NCBI GenBank assembly: GCA_017979445.1
Contig: CM030719.1
Coordinates: 23,799,996 to 23,863,995, forward strand
From: Akebia trifoliata
Taxonomy: Eukaryota; Streptophyta; Magnoliopsida; Ranunculales; Lardizabalaceae
DNA: 64,000 nt
Reading direction: 5' to 3'
The notes below the pieces were generated by a model. The model was not told where the DNA came from. It searched no databases and saw only the letters and a program-made list of their open reading frames with translations. Of the stretch, positions 57,001 through 64,000 are shown piece after piece. A program made the translations under genes and the position numbers. Every line of letters begins with the position of its first letter. Within the stretch, counting starts at the first letter, position 1.

Positions 57001-59046
57001 TCATAGGTACATTCCCACACTTGTTAACATTAATCGTATCCATGAAAAATTATCTAAAACAAATTAACAAATTAATAAATTAATTATTTTCGATGATTCG
57101 TCATAAAAATCCACCAATTTATTTCTTTTCTAGATAAAATAATTTAATGAAATCCTAGTTCAAGAGTTGAGGTTAACTTAAAGATATTGAAATTTCTATT
57201 TATTAAACATCCAAATAATAATACAAAAAGAGTTGCCAACTCATATTTTTTACATTCAAATCAATGATACTCGAAACTATCTGAAAGAATAAATGGAAAG
57301 CCATTTCTAGAATCCTCAAAAGGAACGGTGGCATGTGTGTCAGATAGCTAGTTAACTTATCCCAAAAAAAGAGTAATGAAAGACTCTTTCAAATAATAAT
57401 TTGCTTGGCCTGGCAAAAGAAGTAGTTAGACGGAAATAAAAAAACTTAAAATAAACAGTATTGGTGATCTTAGATATTTGGTTTAATGATCAAAAATGAG
57501 GCAAGTCAAGCATGTTGAATGAAAGGAATGCTTTTCAATCTTGAAATAATGTGTCTAAATACCTATGAAAGTATGATCTTGGTTGAAATTTGAGCTATAA
57601 ATAGGGTAATGGGTTAGAAATGTTTTAAGAAATTCATGAGACACTAGCCAAATGCCACTTATTAGCCAAATGCCACTTATTAGCTGAAATTTGAGCTATA
57701 AACAAGATAATGGTCATCTTGTATAAAAGAAAAAATATCCAGCAACAAAAACTCTTCGCAAAACCTATTCAAAGTGTCGATACATAAAGGTTTACAACAC
57801 TGTATTTACATAATCTATACATAAAACTCAGCAGAACACGAAATTAAGTGTAAAAAAATTTAAAAATAAAAACTAATTAAGGGTTTGTGATTTGCGACCT
57901 TAGGGTTTAAAAGAAACGTTAAATAGTAAATAAAATCAATTTCAATTTATGAATCCTACATTAGTTCAAGATTTTGTATTTAGTATCAAATGAACTTCTA
58001 AAGATTATTTCTCATCGATACCATTCGACAAGATAACTGTAAAATCCCACTCTTAAATCAATATCAAATTCCTCTAAAAACTACCTAACTAAGGAATAAA
58101 AATAAAAATAAAAATAAATTAAAAATCCTTTTTTTCTTCTATCAAAGATCGATAATAAAAAAAATTTATTAAACAAATAAAAATTAAAAAATAAAAACTA
58201 ATTAAGGGTTTGTGATTTATTACCTTAGGCTTTCTTTGCAACGAGTTAGAGAGAGGGAAAGGGAAGGGAGGGGTGGATGAGGTTTTGTTGAGTTTCTTTG
58301 CAACAATTTGTGACCTTCGTTTCCAGTAGAGGAAGTTTTGTCGAGCTCTTCGTTTCTTTGCAACAAGTTAGAGAGAGAGAGTTGAGGAAGAACGTGACGT
58401 TAGTTTACATGTCAGAAACAAAGAAGACGAAGATGGAGATCGATTGTAGAGAAACGAGGTTAGATCTGATCTTTGATCTCTGTCAAAGAGGAAGACGTGG
58501 GCTAATGCTCCCAGGTTGATGCGATGTATTCCACCAGTTGACTGAAGACTTTATTATTGGTATATCGATCGGTCCAGCACGGATTGAAATAGAAGCCGGT
58601 TCGACAGGAAGCACACCAGCAGCGAACTTATAATTTTCATTATCTTAATCATCGTTTCTGATATAGGGTTCCAAAAACAGAAGTATTTTGGCATATCTTC
58701 TTCGTTTCTAACATGTAAACTAACGTCACGATCTTCCTCAACTCTCTCTCTCTCTCTCTCTAACTTGTTGCAAAGAAAATAAAGAGGTCTGATCTCTAAT
58801 CTCTGATCTCAGATTTGTTGGTTTGTGTGTTTTCGAACGCAGAGGGCAGAGAGTTTGACGAAGAAGACGAAGTTTCTCAACTTCGATTTGTTTTATTTTT
58901 CTTTGACTACGGGGGGGTAGTTGTAAATTTGAAAATTTTGTTGTTTTTAAAGTTACAAACGATCTCATCTGTAGATCTGATGTGTATCCGACGGCTTGAA
59001 TAGTTTGTAGAGATGTGATTTGCTATGTGTGTCTTCCGAACCCAAC
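54072..59046. mobile_element. FAR1-type Mutator-like element with long terminal inverted repeats
   Basis: The left arm starts right after a TC/AC/AT microsatellite with GGGTTGGGTTCGGAAGACAC. The right arm ends with the reverse complement of most of this (GTGTGTCTTCCGAACCCAAC). The arms match, with scattered differences, from 54072 to about 54925 and from 59046 back to about 57935. The right arm is longer because it carries a partial internal repeat (57870-57910 resembles 58195-58230) and an unmatched piece near 58500-58700. A broken FAR1/FHY3-type transposase lies on the minus strand between the arms. No 9-bp target duplication is visible: the right end runs straight into another element (59047), so the outer bases there seem to have been lost. 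Confidence 0.8.
55880..57043 (-). pseudogene. Broken FAR1/FHY3-related transposase (MULE domain)
   Basis: Minus-strand frames show the FAR1 DNA-binding region (APYVGMVFYSIEGAKKYYEE with CIRVRSSSRT; then KCGCEVYMRIVF and NDHNHKV of the zinc-finger half), then the linker typical of FRS proteins (RNCYNHLQNVRRQDLERGDA, NPQFFYRIQYDENG, FFWVDAR), and then the start of the MULE transposase core (DVVTFDTTYRTNEYKM, FGCALLGDE, FVWLFE, AIAKVFPNTCHR). Stops break it between 56668 and 56790 and again in the core, and recognisable sequence ends near 55880, before the rest of the core and the SWIM finger. Known FAR1/FRS proteins are about 650-850 residues; about 350 codons are traceable here. It sits between the long inverted repeats of its element and was probably the element's own transposase. 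Confidence 0.82.
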
Positions 59047-59322
59047 ATTGTGCCAAACATTTTTTCAATGTATGGGTTAGGTATTTTAGAATGGGCTGAT
59101 TTTTGGTGAGGATGATCTAACCCTATCAAAAGTGATTTACAAAAATTGAACAGTCCATGATTCTTTAACTTGTAAACTAGGGTTAAAAGTTTCGGAATAA
59201 GCTGATTTTTTATGAGGATGATCTATTCACTACAGAGATCATCCTCACAAAAAAATCAGCCCATTCCGAAACTTGTAACCCCTATTTTGAAAAATGTTTG
59301 GCTCAATGTTTGACTTTCTTTA
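59047..59322. mobile_element. P6: P element joined to the FAR1-type element
   Basis: Starts ATTGTGCCAAACATTTTTTC directly at the end of the MULE. The first hairpin has lost its return arm (GAGGATGATCTAACCC) and the second is complete (59180-59280). Ends AAATGTTTGGCTCAATGTTT. Both outer ends appear lost. Confidence 0.68.
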
Positions 59323-59614
59323 GGATCCCGTTCAGCAACAAACATTTTGGCAAAACATTTTTCAAAAATCATCCTCACCAAAAATCAGCCCATTCCAAAA
59401 CTTCTAGCCCCAGTTTACAAGTTGAAAAATCGTGGACCATCCATTTTTTGTAAACCATTTTTAATGGGGTTAGAAGTTTTGAAATGGGCTGATTTTTGGT
59501 GATGATGATCTCCTCATCGTAGAGATCATCCTCACCAAAAATCAGCCCATTCCAAAACTTCTAACCCATGTTTTGAAAAATGTTTTGCCAAAATGTTTGT
59601 TGCTGAACATTTCC
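59323..59614. mobile_element. P7: P element with deleted first hairpin arm
   Basis: Starts GGATCCCGTTCAGCAAC and ends GTTGCTGAACATTTCC before TATATAAATATATATA. The first hairpin keeps only its return arm; the spacer (GTGGACCATCC) and the second hairpin are intact. Confidence 0.75.
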
Positions 59615-59654
59615 TATATAAATATATATAGATATATATCGTACTCGTCCCTCC

Positions 59655-59935
59655 CTTCTCAATTGTTATTTTGGAGAGTCAAATCCAAAATGTGTCTCCA
59701 ATGCACTATCCATCCCTCTCCAAAATGGAGAGTGGGATTTTCACTATACATTTTGACTAGTAAGTTTGAACTCTCCATCCCCCAACAGTTATTTTGGAAA
59801 GTCATTTTGGATTTTGTTATCTCCAATGCATTAGCCATCTCTTTCTCAATTAAAAGAAATATTAAAACATATATGGATAGCCATTTGAATAACATTGGAT
59901 GGAGTGCATATCCAAAATGACTATTCATAATGGAA
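59655..59935. repeat. Imperfect repeat region after P7
   Basis: GTTATTTTGGAGAGTCA... TCTCCAATGCACTA.CCATC near 59665 recurs as GTTATTTTGGAAAGTCA... TCTCCAATGCATTAGCCATC near 59790. Such CCAATGCATTAGCC words are typical of small plant TIR elements, but ends were not found. Confidence 0.35.
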
Positions 59936-59988
59936 TGATTAGACATTATGACTAATTATTTATATTCCCCATGGAATTTTCTTAAAAG

Positions 59989-60210
59989 AGCTGTGATAAT
60001 CAGACTTACCCGTATGACATACTCAATCGACACCCCTAATATGATAGGTTCGGGAATTAGAGATTTGCTCTCCTTGAGATACAGAACTATGATTCTCCAT
60101 AAAAAGGTGTGATTTTGCATCCAGAGGAGAGCAGATCTATGATTTCCGAACCTATCACATCAAGGGTGTCGATTGAGTATGCCTCGTGGGTAAGTGAGAT
60201 TATCACGACT
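59989..60210. mobile_element. M12: hairpin element
   Basis: GCTGTGATAATCAGACTTAC is inverse to GTAAGTGAGATTATCACGAC. CATACTCAATCGACACCCC is inverse to GGGTGTCGATTGAGTATG, and TAGGTTCGG to CCGAACCTA. About 222 bp. Confidence 0.75.
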
Positions 60211-60230
60211 TTTTTTAAAATGGTGTATTG

Positions 60231-60433
60231 TTATGGAGTCATACTCAATCAACACCCCTGACGCGACATGTTCAAGAACTTTAGATATGCACTCCTCGTA
60301 ATGTAGGATTGCGCTTCCCCATAAAAAAAATGCAGTTTTATATCTTAAGGAGTGCAGATCTACAGTTCCCAAACATGTCATGTCAGTGGTGTTCGATTGA
60401 GTATGCCAAGTGGGTAAGTCAGATTATCAAGAT
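60231..60433. mobile_element. M13: hairpin element
   Basis: CATACTCAATCAACACCCCT is inverse to GGTGTTCGATTGAGTATG. GACATGTTCAAGAACTTTAG pairs with CTACAGTTCCCAAACATGTC. It follows M12 by ~20 bp in the same orientation. Confidence 0.72.
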
Positions 60434-61166
60434 TCATTGTTATAATATGTTGGACTGGTGATATAACAGCCCTCAAAGAATCATGCACACATGGAAATAT
60501 TAGCCTAGAATGACGTTTGAGGCAGCAATAGAAAGATATTTCTGAGGATTCTCAGAAAATGAATCTCTAGATTTACCAGTATTTTTCCTCTCTTCAGAGC
60601 CATTTGTTCGAGGCTGCAAAAATCTGCAAATATTGTAGACACCCTCCTATAAAAGCCAAACATTGGACCATTGTATCCATTATTTTTTCCATTTTAGACA
60701 TCAAAGTGGAGGCCTTCAAGTGTATGGCACAAATAATATAAACAAAATAATGGCATCCAATGCTTTTGCTAAATTCGATGGACCTTGACGTTGAATTTAT
60801 CTCTTTTTTCACTTAGTGCGATAATTTCTATTTTCAGTTTTTACTCCGAGTTTCATCAAGATAATCATTTTAATTGGACAAATGACAACAAAAAAAATTA
60901 GGAAGAAAAATGTTAATATGATTTCTTAACTTAGAGGACAAATCAAGAGGAGACGATGAGTTTATTTCATTTATTAATAAACTTTTAACCATTAAATTTT
61001 TTATCACAAATACTTATTAATTGACTTAATAAATAGTTTGTAATTGTAGCGGTAAATTAAATTAAATAAGATGATTTATTTTATTACATATTTTTATAAC
61101 TCAATCACCCTAAACACAAACTCTAAGTAGCACGGAAAAACGAGTATAAATATTAATCTACGGTAT
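60434..61166. other. Intergenic stretch, nothing recognised
   Basis: Between M13 and the TRIM-like element. A minus-strand frame at 60594-60812 is not recognisable. Confidence 0.4.
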
Positions 61167-61472
61167 TGTTGAGTTTAGTCTCACATCAAACACTCATTGC
61201 CTTGTCTCTCTTTATAAGCTCCTAGGCCTCTCCACTCATTGTCAATTTGATTTTGAGTTGGACCCCCCAAACTTGTCATGGTATTAGAATGGGCTTTTAT
61301 CTCCTCCACATCACTCGATTTATGTCTCCACGCGCTTTGGCCTAGTCCACCCCACACGTGTGGAGTGGGTTGATTTAGTCCCACATCAGACACTCATTGC
61401 CTTGTCTCTCTCCTTATAAGCTCCTGGGCCTCTCCACTCATTATCAATTGGTTTTGAGTTGGACCACCAAAT
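61167..61472 (+). mobile_element. TRIM-like miniature LTR retroelement
   Basis: Two ~100-112 bp direct repeats (61167-61278 and ~61378-61472) share TTTAGTC.CACATC, CACTCATTGCCTTGTCTCTC and TTTTGAGTTGGACC. The first ends in CA and is followed at once by TGGTATTAGAATGGGC, a close match to the Met-tRNA primer-binding site of plant LTR elements (TGGTATCAGAGC). The second is preceded by a purine-rich stretch (TGTGGAGTGGG) in the place of a polypurine tract. There is no coding capacity. The total of ~305 bp fits terminal-repeat retrotransposons in miniature. The target duplication is not clear. Confidence 0.6.
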
Positions 61473-61724
61473 GAAATATTATGGGAGAACACAAATAAGA
61501 ACTATAAAATGTTCACCTAGAGTCGTGAAATTTTTTATAGCCAACAACAATATTTATCAACTGATGCAGCTAGATTACACAACCAAATTAAAGCACATTA
61601 ATTTTTGAAAACGGCTTATTGTATCAACTTCTTCAGTTAGGACCATGGATGAAACAAAAGTTGGTCAAACCTAGGAATTTGGTGAGTTCATGCTGAGTTA
61701 TTATTTTTTTGTGTTTTTTTGACC

Positions 61725-61858
61725 CCTAAAATGTGGGCTTAGCCATAGACCTGTCTTGTATATTCTTATCGGGCCTAGGTTCACTACTCGGACCTAAAAT
61801 GTGGGCTTTGCCATAGAACTGTCCTGTATTCCTATCGGGCCTCAATTCACTATACTGG
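61725..61858. repeat. Tandem ~68-bp duplication
   Basis: CCTAAAATGTGGGCTT, GCCATAGA-CTGTC and TCGGGCCT...TTCACTA occur twice, starting at 61725 and 61793. Confidence 0.88.
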
Positions 61859-62183
61859 ATCCTAACTCTAACGGACCCACGCTGGTTTAAATTTTATAAA
61901 AAAATTAAATCCAGGCATTCTTTGAAGCCATTTTGAGTTACTTGATATTGTTTTTCACCAAAACAAGGATCCAATATCCATCTTAATTGAAAAATAATTC
62001 TATCCTAATTGTAAAGTAATTAAAAATAAGATAATTATTATTTATAAAATATTTTTGTTATACTTATAAAATAAAAAAAATTGGTTCTAGTTTGTTATAA
62101 AAACATACATTTATCCATAAATAATAGACTGATTGAAATCATTAGGACCTGTTTGATATTATTTTTCATCTGTCCCTCCAAAA

Positions 62184-62187
<4 letters not shown>

Positions 62188-62243
<56 letters not shown>
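62188..62243. repeat. (CT)n-(TA)n microsatellite
   Basis: A CT repeat (62188-62220) runs into a TA repeat (62221-62243) immediately before P8. Confidence 0.97.
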
Positions 62244-62245
62244 GA

Positions 62246-62626
62246 GGGAAATGTTAAGCACCCTAAGTTTTACCACACACTTTAACAAACGTTTTTTGTC
62301 CTACATGGGTTAGAAGTTTTGGAATGAGCTGATTTTTGGTGAGGATGATCTCTATGATTAGAAGATCATCCTCCCCAAAAATCAGCCCATTCCGAAATGT
62401 TTAGCCCCATGTTTACACGTTGAAAAATCGTGGACCGTCCATTTTTTGTAAATCAATTTTGATGGGGTTAGAAGTTTTGGAATGAGCTGATTTTTGGTGA
62501 GGATGATCTCCTCACCATAGAGATCATCCTCACCAAAAATCAGCTCATTCCGAAACTTCTAACCCATGTAAGACAAAACGCGTTTGTTAAAGTGTGTGGT
62601 AAAACTAAGGGTGGCGAACGGGACCC
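62246..62626. mobile_element. P8: 381-bp P element
   Basis: Runs GGGAAATGTTAAGCACCC ... GGTGGCGAACGGGACCC between TA tracts. Two complete hairpins and the TGGACCGTCCA spacer. By eye it differs from the reverse complement of P9 at one base. Confidence 0.88.
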
Positions 62627-62640
62627 ATATATATATATAT

Positions 62641-63021
62641 GGGTCCCGTTCGCCACCCTTAGTTTTACCACACACTTTAACAAACGCGTTTTGTCTTACA
62701 TGGGTTAGAAGTTTCGGAATGAGCTGATTTTTGGTGAGGATGATCTCTATGGTGAGGAGATCATCCTCACCAAAAATCAGCTCATTCCAAAACTTCTAAC
62801 CCCATCAAAATTGATTTACAAAAAATGGACGGTCCACGATTTTTCAACGTGTAAACATGGGGCTAAACATTTCGGAATGGGCTGATTTTTGGGGAGGATG
62901 ATCTTCTAATCATAGAGATCATCCTCACCAAAAATCAGCTCATTCCAAAACTTCTAACCCATGTAGGACAAAAAACGTTTGTTAAAGTGTGTGGTAAAAC
63001 TTAGGGTGCTGAACATTTCCC
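62641..63021. mobile_element. P9: 381-bp P element, inverted copy of P8
   Basis: Runs GGGTCCCGTTCGCCACCC ... GGTGCTGAACATTTCCC, starting 14 bases (an AT repeat) after P8 ends, in opposite orientation. Followed by an ~20-base TA tract. Confidence 0.88.
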
Positions 63022-63041
63022 ATATATATATATATATATAA

Positions 63042-63272
63042 AAGTCTGATGGGATTAAAAGTTTTGGAATAGGCTGATTTTTTGTGAGGATGATCTCTTC
63101 ATCATAGAGATCACAATTTTTGCAACTTGTAAACTGGGGCTAGAAGTTTTGGAATGGGCTGATTTTTGGTGAGGATGATCTCCTCACCGTAGAGATCATC
63201 CTCACCAAAAATCAGCCCATTCCAAAACCTCTAACCCATGTTTTGAAAAATGTTTGTTGCTGAACGGGACCC
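63042..63272. mobile_element. P10: P element missing its left end
   Basis: Begins within the first hairpin (GATGGGATTAAAAGTTTTGG), keeps the second hairpin (63140-63235) and ends TTGCTGAACGGGACCC before a TA tract. The first hairpin's return arm is also shortened. Confidence 0.72.
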
Positions 63273-63296
63273 TATATATATATATATATATATATA

Positions 63297-63677
63297 GGGT
63301 CCCGTTCGCCACCCTTAGTTTTACCACACACTTTAACAAACGCGTTTTGTCTTACATGGGTTAGAAGTTTCGGAATGAGCTGATTTTTCGTGAGGATGAT
63401 CTCTATGGTGAGGAGATCATCCTCACCAAAAATCAGCTCATTCCAAAACTTCTAACCCCATCAAAATTGATTTACAAAAAATGGACGGTCCACGATTTTT
63501 CAACGTGTAAACATGGGGCTAAACATTTCGGAATGGGCTGATTTTTGGGGAGGATGATCTTTTAATCATAGAGATCATCCTCACCAAAAATCAACTCATT
63601 CCAAAACTTCTAACCCATGTAGGACAAAAAACGTTTGTTAAAGTGTGTGGTAAAACTTAGGGTGCTGAACATTTCCC
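63297..63677. mobile_element. P11: 381-bp P element, same orientation as P9
   Basis: Starts GGGTCCCGTTCGCC after a TA tract and ends GAACATTTCCC before ATATATAT. By eye about three substitutions from P9. Confidence 0.88.
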
Positions 63678-63700
63678 ATATATATCTGTGTGTGGGGGGG

Positions 63701-64000
63701 GATTCGAAGGCCCTAAAGAGAGCCAAACATTTTTTCAATGTACGGGTTAGAAGTTTCGGAATTGGCTGATTTTTTGTGAGCATCATCTCTATGACGAAGA
63801 GATCATCCTCACCAAAAATCAATTCATTCCTAACCCCATCAAAAGTGATTTCAACTAGGGTTAGAAGTTTCTAGATGAATTGATTTTTGGTGAGGATGAT
63901 CTCTTCACCATAGAGATCATCCTTAAAAAAAATCAGCCCATTCCAAAACTTCTAGCCCCTATTTTGAAAAATGTTTGGCTTTCTTTAGAGCCTCCAAACG
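63701..64000. mobile_element. P12: P-related element with a different end
   Basis: Outer repeats read GAAGGCCCTAAAGAGAGCC and GGCTTTCTTTAGAGCCTCC; P6 carries a similar CTTTCTTTAGGATCC. Two hairpins as in the family. It may continue past the window edge. Confidence 0.65.

Noticed and set aside
1196..63677. P elements as a CRISPR-like array
   Set aside because: Copies are dispersed palindromes in a plant genome, without spacers of fixed length or cas genes.

Overview
This is nuclear DNA from a flowering plant. It is AT-rich, its genes have GT-AG introns of plant type, and about half of the readable structure is transposon-derived (RTE- and L1-type LINE remnants, a broken Ty1/copia element, a FAR1-type Mutator-like element and dozens of small inverted-repeat elements). 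The exportin-4 and NAC proteins look like those of a non-grass angiosperm. The species cannot be read from the sequence.

Layout. (1) 0-5.2 kb holds nested inverted-repeat elements and LINE scraps. (2) 5.27-24.01 kb (+) holds 23 exons of an exportin-4 (XPO4) gene: the C-terminal ~830 residues through the stop, with introns swollen by insertions. The N-terminal exons are not visible. (3) 24-48 kb has no intact gene. It holds a 5'-truncated L1 with a poly(A) tail, a copia element lacking protease/integrase and carrying a damaged RT motif, a LINE RNase H remnant, a degenerate repeat array (36.4-38.5 kb) and many hairpin elements. (4) 48.14-53.89 kb (+) is a three-exon NAC transcription factor gene. 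Its intron 2 contains a ~130 bp piece of plastid ndhG (a NUPT). (5) 54.07-59.05 kb is a ~5 kb Mutator-like element with terminal inverted repeats of about 0.85-1.1 kb, carrying a broken FAR1/FHY3-type transposase on the minus strand. It starts ~180 bp after the NAC stop codon. (6) 59-64 kb is a cluster of palindromic elements, with a TRIM-like mini-retroelement at 61.2 kb.

The most interesting signal is a family of about 12 elements (called P here, ~360-380 bp when complete). Each is built of two ~95 bp hairpins around a spacer with its own small palindrome. Well-preserved ends sit directly in (TA)n microsatellites and begin GGGTCCCGTTC or GGGAAATGTT. The FAR1-type element at 54.07 kb also begins, right after a TA tract, with GGGTTGGGTTCGG. 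This suggests, but does not prove, that it mobilised this microsatellite-targeting palindromic family. Three P copies at 62.2-63.7 kb are almost identical, and two of them form a ~776 bp near-perfect palindrome.

Other families defined here: Q (TA-flanked, GGGGAATGCTAACGTCC ends), M (hairpins with an ACCATAGATGC-like core, 13 copies), N (CTATTGGCACCCAA ends), R (AAAGTCAATCCGGGATTTC ends), and three elements with perfect 8-bp target-site duplications inside XPO4 introns. All coordinates come from reading by eye. No alignment or database search was run.
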